DNA of 64,000 nucleotides from Thiomicrorhabdus sediminis (GCF_005885815.1 NZ_CP040602.1:201630-265629), one strand, 5' to 3'; numbered from the stretch's first letter, positions 27,465 to 38,499 are shown. The notes: generated by a model not told the origin, from the sequence alone. Numbers and translations: made by a program.

Positions 27465-30173
27465 ATGAAACTTAATCTGAAGCAGAAATTATTAACGGCC
27501 TTTTTGGTTGTCGGTTTGGTGCCGTTTATCGGTATCACCATCGAATCGGCAATGAGTACTCAATCGGCGATGGAAGCGCAGGTGATGAACCAGCTCGAAG
27601 CCATTCGAGATGTCAAGCAAACGACGATTCGTGCCTATTTCGATAATCTGGAAAAGCAATTAAAGACCATAGGTGACAGTGAAGGCACTTTGGATGCGTT
27701 AAAAGCCTTTTCCGCAAGTTTTGCTAGTTATGGCGATCAGGCCGGATTCAGTAACAGTTTTGCCGCGCGTAAGGCAGCGGTAAAAGACTACTGGCAGAAT
27801 GAGTTCGGTAGCAAGTATCAAGCAGAAAATGAAGGTGCAGGCTTTGATATGGCAGCCTTTGATGCCTTAAGCGATAATGCCATAGATCTGCAGTACAGCT
27901 TTATTGTCGCTAATTCGGCTCCATTGGGCGAAAAAAATAATCTGACAGAGCTGAAAAACAGCACTGACTATGCCAAGGCCCACAGTGAGTTTCATGATTG
28001 GAATAACAACTTCGTAAAAGAGTTTGCATACTATGACCTGTTTATCGTTAATAACAACGGGCAAGTGGTCTATTCGGTATTTAAAGAGCTGGATTATGCA
28101 ACCTCGCTAAAAACAGGTCCTTGGAAAGAGTCGGGGCTGGCGCAAGCCTTTAATGCCAGTATCACGGCGGAGAATGCCGATGATGTGTTTTTCACTGATA
28201 TGGAACTGTATACGCCATCCTATGGAGCGCCGGCAGCGTTTGTTAGTACGCCCATCGATGAAGACGGTGAGCGTGTGGGTGTTTTGATTGTGCAGATGCC
28301 CCTCGATAAGATCACCGAAATCATGTCAGAAAGAACGGGGATGGGCGAAACCGGCGAGACTTATTTGGTTGGTTCGGACAAGCTGATGCGTTCCGATTCC
28401 TTCCTTGACCCGATAAATCATAGTGTCTCGAACTCTTTTAAACATCCGGAAAAAGGTGCCGTGGATACCGAAGCGGTGCGTGACGGTTTAAAAGGTAATA
28501 CCGATAGCAAAATTATTATGGACTATAACAATAACCCGGTCATCTCCGCCTATCGTCCGGTTGTATTAGGGGATAACACCTGGTTGTTGATTGCTGAAAT
28601 TGATGTTGCCGAAGCCTTTAGTGCGGTCGACAAGTTAACTAATCAAGCGATAATCATCGGTGTTATCGTGGCTGTTTTGGTGGCGGGCTTCGGTTTCTGG
28701 TTGGCGCGCTCGATTGCGAACCCGGTAGTCAATTTGGCCAATAAGATCAATCAGGTTGGTAAGGATTTTGATTTTGCCACGCAGGTCGATGTGGAAACCA
28801 ATGATGAAATCGGTCAAGCCAGTGAAGCCTTTAAGACGCTTTTGGCGAATACCAAAGAAGCGATGTCCGAGGTCAATAAAATCATGGATGCGATTGCCAA
28901 GGGTGATTTTAGTAGCCGAATCGAAGCCGATTTGGTGGGTGATCTGGCGGTTCTTAAAGAAGGCGTTAATGCCTCGGCACAAAGTGTCGATGTGACTATG
29001 GCGGCACTGGAAGACGTCATGAAAGCGATCAGTGCCGGCGACTTCAAAGCGCGTATGAGTGATGCGGTTGAAGGCGAGTTCAAACGTAATGTCGATAATG
29101 CGATGATCTCGATGGAGAATGCCTTGTCGGAAATCGGCATGGTGATGGAAAAACTGAATGTCGGTGAATTCGATGGTCGTGTTGAAGCCGAATTAAACGG
29201 TCAGTTCGATATCCTTAAGCAGCAAATCAACGGTTCTATGCAGCAGTTGGAGTCGGCGATTGCGGAAATCGCCAAGGTGGCTCAAGCACAGGCGAATGCC
29301 GATTTGACACTGAATGTTACCGGTGATTACAAAGGTCAGTTGGAGTTGTTGAAAGAGTCCATCAACCAGAGTGCTTATAATCTGAATGATGTCCTTAATC
29401 AGGTTGTGATGGTGGTCGGTTCGGTGACCAATTCGAGTGGGGAAGTCGCTCAAGGCAGTCAGAACCTGAACGAGCGTACGCAAAATCAGGCCGCGTCTTT
29501 GGAAGAAACCGCGGCGTCTATGGAAGAGTTGACCTCTACTATTCAGCAGAACTCGCAGAATGCGACGCAAGCCAACAAGTTGAGTACCGATGCGACAGCG
29601 CAAACCCGTCAAGGCATGGAGTTGATGGAGCAGTCGATCAATTCGGTCAACCAGATGCTTGAATCGAGTAAGAAAATCGAAGAGATTATCGGTCTGATTG
29701 ACAGTATCGCATTCCAGACCAATCTATTGGCATTGAACGCAGCGGTTGAAGCGGCGCGAGCCGGTGAACACGGTCGCGGTTTTGCGGTGGTTGCCGGTGA
29801 GGTGCGTAATCTGGCCGGTAAATCGGCGGATGCGGCACGCGATATCAAATCATTGATTGAAGCGTCGGTGAGTACTATCGAGGAAGGTACGGAGCAGATC
29901 AAGAATTCGGGTGAATCCTTGAAAACCATCAGTGAGTCGATTTCTCAGGTATCCAATATTATGGCCGAGATCTCAGCGGCTTCGCATGAGCAATATAAAG
30001 GGGTTGAACAGGTGAATGTGGCCATTACGAGCATTGACCAGATGACCCAGCAGAATGCGGCGCTGGTGGAAGAGACCACGGCGGCGGCGGAATCCTTACA
30101 GCAGGAAAGCGCAAATCTGCAAGAAAGCGTAGCGCGATTCAAATTGTCTGATGGGACAAAACGTATCGGCTGA
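27465..30173 (+). CDS. Methyl-accepting chemotaxis protein with poly-HAMP array
   Basis: A 902-residue chemoreceptor. There is an N-terminal helix (about 9-28), a large periplasmic dCache-like sensor (about 30-390), a second helix (about 393-412), a HAMP domain, then four further HAMP-like repeats, recognisable by GDF/GEF motifs near residues 475, 521, 564 and 610. The signalling domain ends the protein, with the hairpin tip [20 protein letters not shown] intact. It should signal to CheA/CheW. The ligand is unknown. No CheR-tethering pentapeptide is present. GAGGAG precedes the ATG. Confidence 0.96.
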   Translation: MKLNLKQKLLTAFLVVGLVPFIGITIESAMSTQSAMEAQVMNQLEAIRDVKQTTIRAYFDNLEKQLKTIGDSEGTLDALKAFSASFASYGDQAGFSNSFAARKAAVKDYWQNEFGSKYQAENEGAGFDMAAFDALSDNAIDLQYSFIVANSAPLGEKNNLTELKNSTDYAKAHSEFHDWNNNFVKEFAYYDLFIVNNNGQVVYSVFKELDYATSLKTGPWKESGLAQAFNASITAENADDVFFTDMELYTPSYGAPAAFVSTPIDEDGERVGVLIVQMPLDKITEIMSERTGMGETGETYLVGSDKLMRSDSFLDPINHSVSNSFKHPEKGAVDTEAVRDGLKGNTDSKIIMDYNNNPVISAYRPVVLGDNTWLLIAEIDVAEAFSAVDKLTNQAIIIGVIVAVLVAGFGFWLARSIANPVVNLANKINQVGKDFDFATQVDVETNDEIGQASEAFKTLLANTKEAMSEVNKIMDAIAKGDFSSRIEADLVGDLAVLKEGVNASAQSVDVTMAALEDVMKAISAGDFKARMSDAVEGEFKRNVDNAMISMENALSEIGMVMEKLNVGEFDGRVEAELNGQFDILKQQINGSMQQLESAIAEIAKVAQAQANADLTLNVTGDYKGQLELLKESINQSAYNLNDVLNQVVMVVGSVTNSSGEVAQGSQNLNERTQNQAASLEETAASMEELTSTIQQNSQNATQANKLSTDATAQTRQGMELMEQSINSVNQMLESSKKIEEIIGLIDSIAFQTNLLALNAAVEAARAGEHGRGFAVVAGEVRNLAGKSADAARDIKSLIEASVSTIEEGTEQIKNSGESLKTISESISQVSNIMAEISAASHEQYKGVEQVNVAITSIDQMTQQNAALVEETTAAAESLQQESANLQESVARFKLSDGTKRIG

Positions 30174-30196
30174 TTAAGTCGATCAACCACCTATAG

Positions 30197-30221
30197 AAAA
30201 CCGGGCTTGCCCGGTTTTTTT
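30197..30221 (+). terminator. Terminator of the chemoreceptor gene
   Basis: AAAACCGGGC (30197-30206) and GCCCGGTTTT (30209-30218) followed by more T. Confidence 0.88.
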
Positions 30222-30301
30222 ACGTGAAAAACTTAGAGTTTGCATAGGGTTAATGCTAATTCTTGTTATAATGCGCGCTTTATTTAAACGCCTAAGTGGT
30301 C

Positions 30302-31411
30302 ATGCTGATGCTTTGCCAAACATTTCCTCAAGAGTATGAAAAACAGTTAAACGAGAAAGTCGCACGACTTCAGGAGTTGGTTCCGAATCTTAAGGAGTTA
30401 ACGGTTTTTGAATCGGATAAATCGCATTATCGCGCGCGCGCGGAATTTCGCGTTTGGCATGAAGACGATGCGACCGATTACATTATGTTTGATACGCAGA
30501 CCAAGGAAAAGGTCAAGATCAAGCAGTGTCCGATGGCTTTACAAAGCATTGATGAGTTAATGCCGCAATTGATGCAGGCGATTTGCCAACAAGCGGTTTT
30601 ACGCCAACGCTTGTTTCAGGTCGATTTTCTAGCCACCTTGAGCGGACAGATGCTGGTCACTTTAATCTATCGTAAATCGATTAAAGAAGACCAAGAATGG
30701 TTGGCCGCCGCCAATGCGTTGAAGCAACAGTTGCCGATTACTCATATTATCGGTCGAGCGCGTAAAGAAAAGATTGTGCTGGATAACGACTATGTCATTG
30801 AGCAGTTGAATGTTGATGGAAAGCAGTTTACCTATCAGCAGATAGAAAATAGCTTTACCCAACCGAATGCCCACATGGCGCAGAATATGTTGTCCTGGGC
30901 AAGAAAGGTGTCCGGCTTTGTGCAAACTGAGCAGGGTGGCGGTGATTTAATCGAGCTGTATTGCGGCAATGGCAACTTCTCAATCGCGTTGAGTGATTGT
31001 TTCAACAAGGTATTGGCTACCGAAATCTCCAAGACCTCGGTGGCTTCGGCGCATTTTAATATCGAAGCCAATCAGGTTGATAATGTCACCGTCGTGAAAA
31101 TGGCCGCTGAAGAGATCAGCCGAGCATTACAGGGTGAAAGCTTTAATCGCATGAAAGACGTCGATCTGGCGTCTTATGATTTCTCGACCATCTTTGTTGA
31201 TCCGCCGCGTGCCGGTTTGGATGACCTGACCCGCAAGATGGTTTGTGAGTTCGATAATATTATCTATGTGTCCTGCAACCCGGAAACGCTGGCTTTCGAT
31301 CTAGAGCATATTTTGCACAGCCATGAAATTGTCAGCTCAGCGCTGTTCGATCAATTCCCTTATACTCATCATATTGAGTCCGGCGTATTTTTGAAAAGAA
31401 AGGATAGTTAA
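30302..31411 (+). CDS. trmA: tRNA (uracil-5-)-methyltransferase TrmA
   Basis: TrmA makes ribothymidine at position 54 of tRNAs. Visible motifs are the SAM-binding [21 protein letters not shown], and the nucleophile Cys in YVSCNPETL; the catalytic Glu lies in HHIESGVF. There is no N-terminal TRAM domain or FeS cluster, as in TrmA rather than RlmD. Three starts are possible (GTG 30296, ATG 30302, ATG 30308), none with a strong ribosome site; I use 30302. A -10-like TATAAT is at 30267-30272. The next gene begins directly after the stop. Confidence 0.95.
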   Translation: MLMLCQTFPQEYEKQLNEKVARLQELVPNLKELTVFESDKSHYRARAEFRVWHEDDATDYIMFDTQTKEKVKIKQCPMALQSIDELMPQLMQAICQQAVLRQRLFQVDFLATLSGQMLVTLIYRKSIKEDQEWLAAANALKQQLPITHIIGRARKEKIVLDNDYVIEQLNVDGKQFTYQQIENSFTQPNAHMAQNMLSWARKVSGFVQTEQGGGDLIELYCGNGNFSIALSDCFNKVLATEISKTSVASAHFNIEANQVDNVTVVKMAAEEISRALQGESFNRMKDVDLASYDFSTIFVDPPRAGLDDLTRKMVCEFDNIIYVSCNPETLAFDLEHILHSHEIVSSALFDQFPYTHHIESGVFLKRKDS

Positions 31412-32179
31412 ATGGTTTTTGCCCTGATTGGCGCTTTATTTATCGGTTTGACATTGGGATTGTTGGGTTCTGGCGGCTCGATTTTGACAGTACCGGTGTT
31501 GACCTATGTGGTCGGTCAGGAAACCAAGGTGGCGATCGCCGGTTCTTTGATGATTGTTGCTGTCATCAGTCTGTTCTCGGTAATTCCTTATGCACGCCAG
31601 AAATTGGTCAAATGGCGTACCGTTATTTTATTCGGTGTGCCGGGAATGGCCGGTGCGGCGGTCGGTGCATGGTTGGCGCACTTTGTCAGCGATGCCGTGC
31701 AGATGCTGGTTTTCTCCTTGCTATTATTAACCGCCGCGTTTTTGATGTTTAAGCCGATTAAACTGGTGGATGCCGAAAACGAGCATGCCGAACGTGCCAT
31801 GTATAAAATTGCTATGGACGGTTTTATTGTCGGTGCGGTTACCGGGCTTGTCGGTGTTGGTGGCGGCTTCTTGATTATCCCGGCGCTGGTTTTACTCGGC
31901 GGTCTGTCGATGCGTTTGGCGGTTGGCACCAGTCTGGTGATTATCGCCATTAAATCCTTTGCCGGTTTTATCGCTTATTTGCCGGTGCTGGAAGCTTTGC
32001 ATTTACAGATCGATTGGCAAATCATCGCGCTTTTCTCCATTATCGGTATTGTCGGTGGTTGGTTCGGTCACAAAATCAGTTCAAAGGTCAATCAGCAGCA
32101 GCTTAAGCAAGGTTTTGCCGTGTTTTTGGTGTTGATGGGTGTGTTTATCCTTTATCAGAATTTGACGGTGTTTATCTAG
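31412..32179 (+). CDS. TauE/SafE-family anion (sulfite) exporter
   Basis: A 255-residue membrane protein with about eight helices in two repeats, each starting with the family glycine motif (GLTLGLLGSGGSILTVPVL near 12-31 and GAVTGLVGVGGGFLIIPAL near 137-156). Family members export sulfite, sulfonates or related anions; the substrate is not shown. It begins immediately after the trmA stop, so it is probably co-transcribed. Confidence 0.92.
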   Translation: MVFALIGALFIGLTLGLLGSGGSILTVPVLTYVVGQETKVAIAGSLMIVAVISLFSVIPYARQKLVKWRTVILFGVPGMAGAAVGAWLAHFVSDAVQMLVFSLLLLTAAFLMFKPIKLVDAENEHAERAMYKIAMDGFIVGAVTGLVGVGGGFLIIPALVLLGGLSMRLAVGTSLVIIAIKSFAGFIAYLPVLEALHLQIDWQIIALFSIIGIVGGWFGHKISSKVNQQQLKQGFAVFLVLMGVFILYQNLTVFI

Positions 32180-32190
32180 GGTTCTTTCCC

Positions 32191-33707
32191 TTATTCCCTG
32201 TCAAAGGGAATTTCAATAGTAAAGGTTGTGCCTTCATTCGGAGCGGTCTTAATATCGATTTGTCCCTTGAGTTTTTGTACAACCAGATTATAGACCAGAT
32301 TCATGCCTAAACCGCTGCCCCCTTTGCCTCGCTTGGTGGTAAAAAACGGTTCATAGATTTTCTTCACAACATCTTCGGGCATACCAATACCATTATCTGT
32401 ATATTCGACAATAAGCTTCTTGTAGACCGATTCTGCTCTGATATGGATTTGCTTATCTTCACTATCGTTTTCAAAAGCATGGCTTGCGGAATTGGTAAGC
32501 AGGTTGGTGATGATCTGGCTTAAAATTCCGGAATTTCCAAACATCTTAAGAGAATGTGAACACTCAATATGGGTGTGAATGCCCTGTTTTTTAAGGATAT
32601 GATTCAAGCTTACCTTAGTCGCTTGCAAGCTGTCGTAGACATTAAAGGTATAGCTCTGGTCTGAAGATTGGTCTACCGCGAGCTGTTTGAAGTTGGTGAT
32701 CAAGTCGGCCGCTTTGAATAAGTTGTTTTCCAAAATTTGACAGGTTTGGTTGGCTTCGTCAATAAAGCTGTTGAGTCCAGTCTGCGTGAGTTGTTTGTTG
32801 TCCACTTGGTTTTTCAAATGATCGACTTTTTCTCTTAAAAGTGAGCTGCTGGTCAGTCCAATGCCTAAAGGAGTATTCACCTCATGGGCAATACCGGCAA
32901 CTAAGCCACCGAGCGAAGCGAGCTTTTCGGATTCGATCAATTGGGTTTGTGCTTTTTCAAGATTGGAAATGGTGCTGGTCAATTTGTCATTGGTTTTTTG
33001 TAAATCCTGAGTTCGCTCGGAAACCCGTTGTTCCAATTCATTGTTGATACGAGACAGTTGTTTTTCGCTACGGGTGATTTTACTAAAGACATATAGGCGA
33101 GAATAGAGCCGAATATAAAAGCAAAAAACGACCAAGTGAATACAAGGCTGACACTTTCCTGATGTTTTTGTTCAATTTCTTCAAGTGTTTGTTTAGAGCT
33201 TTGGCGTTGTAAATCTACCAGTTGTTCTAACGTATTCAAATTATCGTTTTGCGCCTCGATGCCTTTTTTATTTAATAATGCGATGGCGCTTTCACGATCA
33301 CCTTGTTGGATGAATTCAACCACCTCGCGTTGTATCGGTACCGAAAAATTCGATTTTTTACCCTGTTCATCGATTAACTGTTGTTCTTTTTTAGTTAAAG
33401 GCAGTTGTTTGAGCTTTTGGCGCGCCTCGGTAAATACAGAGCCCTGTCGGTTGAAGTCCATAAAAACTTCGTCCTGTATAAAAGGGTCATCGATATTTGC
33501 CATCACCAGCATATTCAGTAGGCGGTTTTTAGCCGCGATATGCATGGTATTGATCAGGTCGATTTTAGTATTGTTGGTTTCGACGATGCTGGCGCTTTTA
33601 ATGCGTACTTCGTTGAACTGATTTAAGGTGTAGGTCATCAGACCGGCGAAGATACTTAAGGTGAGTATAAAACTGATAAGTAAGAACAGTGGCGTCTTAT
33701 TTTTCAT
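32191..33707 (-). pseudogene. Sensor histidine kinase gene interrupted by a frameshift
   Basis: The N-terminal frame (from ATG 33707) has two helices (about 8-28 and 190-210) around a helical periplasmic sensor. It loses sense near 33085, after FIFGSILAYMS. The other frame resumes with FSKITRSEKQLSRINNELEQRV, a coiled coil, then the kinase: H-box IAHEVNTPLG, N-box NLLTNSASHAF, G1 DNGIG, G2 GKGGSGLGM. Adding one T to the TTT run near 33085-33088 restores a single protein of about 505 residues. It is thus either a recent pseudogene or an assembly error. Its likely partner is the HD-GYP regulator 32 bp upstream. Confidence 0.85.
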
Positions 33708-33739
33708 AAAGTTTTGGTCTCGGCATACCCGATTATGAG

Positions 33740-35302
33740 TTAATGAGTGTCTGGCATTCGTTCGCGAACACTGGCGATTTCATCGAGGTTTTCTAACAAT
33801 AGGTCGACCAGCTTAGGTTCGAACTGCTTGCCTTTTTGTTGTTGGATAAATTCGATAATTTCATTAAGTGGCCAGCAGTCCTTATAACAGCGTTTACTAC
33901 CTAGTGCATCGAAGACATCTGCAAGACCGGTAATGCGAGCCATAATATTGATGTCCTCGCCTGATTTTCGATTAGGGTAGCCGGAACCATCCCAGCATTC
34001 ATGATGTTCTAGAGCGATAATCGCAGCCTTCTGTAATGAGACGCATTGTGATTGCTTTAGCATGTTATATCCGGCCTCGGAGTGGGTGCGCATAATCTCA
34101 CGTTCTTCATAGGTATGTTTGCCCGGTTTATTGAGGATGGAATCGGGAATGCTGACTTTGCCTACATCGTGCAACGGTGCAGCGAGTTTGATGAGTTCAC
34201 AGGTTGTGGTATCCAGTCCATAGGCCTTGGCAAGAATATAGCTGATTTCACCAACACGTTTGACGTGGCTACCGGTTTCTTTAGAACGCACTTCTACCGC
34301 TTCCCCGAGAATATAGATTAGTTCGCGTTGGCTGCGTTCAATTTCGTCTTTTAAGGCTAGAGCGGTATAGGATTTTGAAAAGTTATCGATAAAGATGTCC
34401 AGCAAGTGCAAGTCCAGTTCACTGAAGCATGGCGTTTTGCGAACATATAGAAGATTTGCCTTGCCCATGTCATCGCCAATATAGGAGACATAATCTTCAA
34501 TGGTTCTTACCGAACGTTTTTCATTCCAGGCACGTAAAAACAGGTGTTTCAATTCATCTGGAAGGTTGCATTTCTCACCGATCGCCAAATCACCAAATAA
34601 ACCACCGGCTTTGGCTAGCACCTTAAACTCGACCGAAGCTTCATCTGTGCTATGCGGTTCCGATAAAACCGTGCAGTACATGGCATCCTCCTCCAAATCG
34701 AGTACATTTGCGATTTGGCCGAGAATTTGTGAGGTCAGGCCTTTCAAACTGCTTTCGGCACTGGTGTTGGCGATTTCAATCAGTACTTTATTCAATCCCA
34801 TACGTTGGCGCTCAATCATCATAATGTCGCGGAAAGAGCGGATCGAAGAATAAAGTGTGGTTTTGAGTTTGCTGGCAGTCAGTTCGGTTTTGGATTTATA
34901 GTCGTTGATATCATAATCACGGATTACTGACTCTTCAGGTGCTTGCCCGGGTTGTCCGGTACGTAAAATAATGCGTGTTGTGTGGTTGTCCAGCTGATGA
35001 CGAATATATTTGACCAGATCCAGACCGGCTGTATCGGTTTCCATTACTACATCAATAAAGGCAACTGCAATCGGAGCACCTATAGGTTGCTGTTTTAGAA
35101 GGGCTATAGCTTCTTCCGCCGAATAGGCGTGCAGCATTTCCAGTTTGCGAGCTTCAAATTCAAAGTTTTCCAATACCAGTTTGGTTATTTTGTGGACTTC
35201 GTCTTCATCATCGACAATGAGTACCTTCCAGGGTTTTTTGTGATTGATATATTGGTCAGGTGTATTTTCCGGTTCTTCTGAGAATACAAATAAATCGTCC
35301 AT
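33740..35302 (-). CDS. Response regulator REC-DUF3369-HD-GYP, c-di-GMP phosphodiesterase
   Basis: A 520-residue cytoplasmic regulator. The receiver domain (about 26-155) has the acidic pair DDED and phospho-acceptor Asp84. A DUF3369 (GAF-like) domain follows (about 160-320). The HD-GYP domain (about 325-510) keeps H378-D379 of HDVGK, HHECWDGSGYP and the following K, so it should hydrolyse c-di-GMP. The gene is just upstream of the broken kinase and would be its target. With the kinase frame interrupted, it may act without its own sensor. Confidence 0.94.
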   Translation of the reverse strand: MDDLFVFSEEPENTPDQYINHKKPWKVLIVDDEDEVHKITKLVLENFEFEARKLEMLHAYSAEEAIALLKQQPIGAPIAVAFIDVVMETDTAGLDLVKYIRHQLDNHTTRIILRTGQPGQAPEESVIRDYDINDYKSKTELTASKLKTTLYSSIRSFRDIMMIERQRMGLNKVLIEIANTSAESSLKGLTSQILGQIANVLDLEEDAMYCTVLSEPHSTDEASVEFKVLAKAGGLFGDLAIGEKCNLPDELKHLFLRAWNEKRSVRTIEDYVSYIGDDMGKANLLYVRKTPCFSELDLHLLDIFIDNFSKSYTALALKDEIERSQRELIYILGEAVEVRSKETGSHVKRVGEISYILAKAYGLDTTTCELIKLAAPLHDVGKVSIPDSILNKPGKHTYEEREIMRTHSEAGYNMLKQSQCVSLQKAAIIALEHHECWDGSGYPNRKSGEDINIMARITGLADVFDALGSKRCYKDCWPLNEIIEFIQQQKGKQFEPKLVDLLLENLDEIASVRERMPDTH

Positions 35303-35539
35303 AGGTCATCCACGAGTTGTCTGGTTATTAAGGCATCTAGTTATGGTTAATAAGTTCCATATTAATGCTTTTGTTGAGTTTTTACACATTAAAAATTAAC
35401 CGTTTCTGGACAGGAATTTTTATGGCGACCTTTATGGCAATAATCATGAATGCAAGTTTTGTTAGTGATATGACAATGCGATTTCAGCTTGGCGGCAAGC
35501 AAGTGTAAAATAGCCAGCAATTGAGAAAGGGTAAAAATT

Positions 35540-36364
35540 ATGACCGAGCAAGTAGAGATCAAATTAACCAAAAAAGAACGTACCAAAGATTGGATCATAC
35601 CGCCTAAGGCAATTATGAAACTGGTGGGACGTGCAATGGCGCAATATAAAATGCTCAAAGACGGTGATCGTGTTCTATTGGGCTTGTCCGGTGGTAAAGA
35701 TTCGTTAAGCCTGTTGGTGATCTTGAAACACTTGCAACGCCATGCTCCAATCAAGTTCGAGCTGGCCGCCTGTACCATCGACCCGGAAATCCCAGGGTTT
35801 GACCCATCGCCACTGAAAGAGTGGTGTGCCAAAATGGACGTACCGTATTTCTATGAAAGCGAAGATATGGTTGGGCTTGCCAATGAACGTATGAAGGGCG
35901 ATTCTTTTTGTAGTTTCTGTGCACGTCAAAAGCGCGGTATTTTGTATACCGTCTGTCGCCGCGAAGGCTATAACGTGCTCGCCTTGGCACAACATCTTGA
36001 TGACTTGGCGGAAAGTTTCATTATGTCGGCCTTCAATGCCGGTCAGCTGCGTACCATGAAGGCGCACTATCTAAATGACGATGGCGATATCCGTATTATC
36101 CGTCCATTGGTACGTGTGCGTGAAAATCAAACCCGTGATTTTGCCGAAGCAGCCGAATTACCGGTTATTCCCGATAACTGCCCGGCTTGTTATGCCAAGC
36201 CGCAAGCACGAGCCGAAACCAAGCAATTGTTGCTTGAACAGGAAAAGAAAAACAAACATCTATACGCCAATCTATGGACGGCAATGCAGCCTTTGATTGC
36301 CGACGATAATCATCAAGGTAATGCGGATTTGGATGCAGCAGTGGATAATTCTGCGAGTGATTGA
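35540..36364 (+). CDS. ttcA: tRNA 2-thiocytidine(32) synthetase TtcA
   Basis: TtcA thiolates cytidine 32 of certain tRNAs using an FeS cluster. The 274-residue protein has the PP-loop LSGGKDS and the two CxxC motifs, CSFC (FCSFCARQKRG) and CPAC (NCPACYAKP), which hold the cluster. AAAGGG precedes the ATG. Confidence 0.96.
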   Translation: MTEQVEIKLTKKERTKDWIIPPKAIMKLVGRAMAQYKMLKDGDRVLLGLSGGKDSLSLLVILKHLQRHAPIKFELAACTIDPEIPGFDPSPLKEWCAKMDVPYFYESEDMVGLANERMKGDSFCSFCARQKRGILYTVCRREGYNVLALAQHLDDLAESFIMSAFNAGQLRTMKAHYLNDDGDIRIIRPLVRVRENQTRDFAEAAELPVIPDNCPACYAKPQARAETKQLLLEQEKKNKHLYANLWTAMQPLIADDNHQGNADLDAAVDNSASD

Positions 36365-36415
36365 TTGTAACTGTCCATTTTTTAAATCAGGACCGAGTAC
36401 CCTTTGTGTATTCTG

Positions 36416-36446
36416 TTGAATTTAGCTAATATAAATTACGTATAAT
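36416..36446 (+). promoter_or_regulatory. Probable sigma70 promoter of the GGDEF gene
   Basis: TTGAAT (36416-36421), 19 bp, TATAAT (36441-36446), about 40 bp before the start codon at 36486. Confidence 0.4.
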
Positions 36447-36485
36447 TAAGAATGTTAGCCGTTATTTGAAAGCAAGCCTATTTTT

Positions 36486-37484
36486 ATGCCTGAAGCCAAT
36501 ATTTATGATCCCGATCTATTAACAAATAGAGTCTTGCGCGGTCTTGCCATCGCACTCACCGTTTTGGCAATTGTTTTATCGGCACTAAATATCTATTTGG
36601 AACAATACTCTCTTGCAGTGTTTGAATGGGGGTTGGCGCTTGCGTGTATTTTTGTCTACTTCCAAATAGAAAGGCATAAGCTGACGTTTCTCCAATCGTT
36701 AATCGTGCCTTATTTTTTGGCAATCGTGGTCATTTTCGGAACCGTTGGCGCACCGGTGCAGAACGGTTTATATCTTTGGACATTAATACTACCGACGATA
36801 TTTTATCTTCTGTATGGCAGGGATCATGGGTTCTGGGCGACATTGATTATTGGAGTTATCCAACTTATTAATATTTTAAGTAAAGACAGTTCGGCTTTTT
36901 ACGAGGTTGAGCGCATTGCCACCAATTTTGCTTTGGCCTATTTAACGTTATGGGTCGTCAGTCGTGCCTATGAAATCAACCGTAAGAAAGCACAACTGGC
37001 GTTACAGCAATTGGCCTTAAAAGACTCGCTGACGCAAGCCTACAATCGTTTGGGCTTGAAGCAATATTTCCGTGATGCGGTTAAGTCATCCAATTTGTCT
37101 TTAGTGATGCTCGACATCGATTTTTTTAAAAAAATTAATGATGATTACGGGCATGAAGCCGGTGATCAAATTTTGCAGCAAGTCACTCAGCTGATGCAAA
37201 AGATAGCCGGAGAACAGAGCGTTTTTCGCCTGGGCGGAGAAGAGTTTTGTTTATTGTTGCAAATGCCTAAGGCGGAAGCTGCCAACATTGCAGAGGAATG
37301 CAGAGTTTTGGTGGAGTCTTCCGTATTTCACTATAAAAACGATACGCTTAAATGTACCTTTAGTGGTGGTGTTGCCGGTATTGGAGGCAAAGCTGACAAA
37401 GATTTATCGCAATTGCTCGCTGAGGCGGATAAAAAGCTTTATCAAGCTAAACATAATGGGCGTAATCAAATTGTGGTTGACTAG
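36486..37484 (+). CDS. Membrane diguanylate cyclase (GGDEF)
   Basis: A 332-residue protein with six predicted helices in the first 170 residues (a 7TM/MASE-like sensor without recognised ligand) and a C-terminal GGDEF domain (about 178-332). The active-site motif is GGEEF, with DIDFFKKIND upstream, so it should make c-di-GMP. No clear RxxD inhibitory site is seen. It ends 41 bp before repeat copy C. Confidence 0.93.
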   Translation: MPEANIYDPDLLTNRVLRGLAIALTVLAIVLSALNIYLEQYSLAVFEWGLALACIFVYFQIERHKLTFLQSLIVPYFLAIVVIFGTVGAPVQNGLYLWTLILPTIFYLLYGRDHGFWATLIIGVIQLINILSKDSSAFYEVERIATNFALAYLTLWVVSRAYEINRKKAQLALQQLALKDSLTQAYNRLGLKQYFRDAVKSSNLSLVMLDIDFFKKINDDYGHEAGDQILQQVTQLMQKIAGEQSVFRLGGEEFCLLLQMPKAEAANIAEECRVLVESSVFHYKNDTLKCTFSGGVAGIGGKADKDLSQLLAEADKKLYQAKHNGRNQIVVD

Positions 37485-37525
37485 TTAGGGTTGCCATTTT
37501 CTGCTCACTTTTCTTTTTAGCTGAG

Positions 37526-38080
37526 TTGCGAAGCCCTTATAAATATCGTTATTCCTTTGATTCCTATATTGGGCTTCACGTTACTATTTTTGCTTGCCCA
37601 AAAATAGTAACCACAAAAAGGGCACCCTGCTGACACTCTTTATTTCACTAAGCTTGTCTGCTGACATTCCTGAACTCGCTACGCTCGAACAGCAGGAATG
37701 CTTAAACGCATCCTTCGCTAAGTGAAATCACAAGAGCTTACAAAAGGGGACCCGTTCCGCGCACGTCATTTTGGTTCAACCACTTTCTTTTTATCGTAGG
37801 TTTTGAAATACCTAGAGATATTTTCCCATCTAAGAAAAAAGACTTTTACGACCTCGTCCCTTTGGAATAAATAGTGCAGAGTTCTTAACGCAGTGAACGA
37901 TTAAAAAATCCTGCTGTCCGAGCGTAGCGAGTTCAGGATTTTCAGTGAATGAGTTTTAGAACCTGCCTATTTATGGAGCAGGGTGTCTTTTTTTGCTTAC
38001 TTTGTTGGACAAGCAACAAAGTAAGGGGAAGCCTGATAGATGGGAATTAGGGTTTATCATGAATCAAATAGGCTTCTCAA
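37526..38080 (+). repeat. Structured palindromic repeat element, copy C (555 bp)
   Basis: Bounded by TTGCGAAGCC (37526-37535) and GGCTTCTCAA (38071-38080). Stems: GTTACTATTTTTG / CAAAAATAGTAAC (37580-37592 with 37599-37611), CATTCCTG / CAGGAATG (37665-37672 with 37693-37700), AAATCCTG / CAGGATTT (37906-37913 with 37934-37941) and CTTACTTTGTTG / CAACAAAGTAAG (37996-38007 with 38014-38025). GGCACCCTGCT (37621-37631) faces AGCAGGGTGTC (37977-37987). The left-half stem-loop with CTCGCTACGCTCG is the near reverse complement of the right-half one with CGAGCGTAGCGAG. It lies between convergent genes ending at 37484 and 38098. Confidence 0.92.
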
Positions 38081-38097
38081 TTTCGATAACTGGGTTA

Positions 38098-38499
38098 TTA
38101 GATTAATTGAATTGCGCAATAGGTTAGTCCAACGTAACCTGAAATGAACGTGATAAGACCGCATAATGCTAATACCCAAATGAAAAAATCGATTACAGAG
38201 GTATTTTTGTTCGCATTATCAATTAATCCACTTAATTCTTTTCTCCAACGTTCACCAAACAAATAATCTCTAGCGATCACTAGAAATAACATGATTGTTA
38301 AGCTGATTATTGCTGTAGTTAATGACCACCATGAATAACCTAGGATGCTGGTAATATTTTGCGGAATTTCTTGATTGTTTATAAATAACCCTATGGATAT
38401 GGAAAGTGCTCCACCCGATAGAATAAATATAGCTTTTGTTAAAGAGTCCGCTCTATTTCGAACATCTTGTTGATGTGCGTTAAATTGCTCTAAGCTCAT
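38098..38499 (-). CDS. Small membrane protein of unknown function next to repeat copy C
   Basis: A 133-residue protein with hydrophobic segments at about 22-42, 57-78 and 105-130, and a basic stretch in between. No family recognised. It is an orphan abutting the repeat element, like the hypothetical genes next to copies A and B, which suggests an accessory gene. Confidence 0.65.
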   Translation of the reverse strand: MSLEQFNAHQQDVRNRADSLTKAIFILSGGALSISIGLFINNQEIPQNITSILGYSWWSLTTAIISLTIMLFLVIARDYLFGERWRKELSGLIDNANKNTSVIDFFIWVLALCGLITFISGYVGLTYCAIQLI

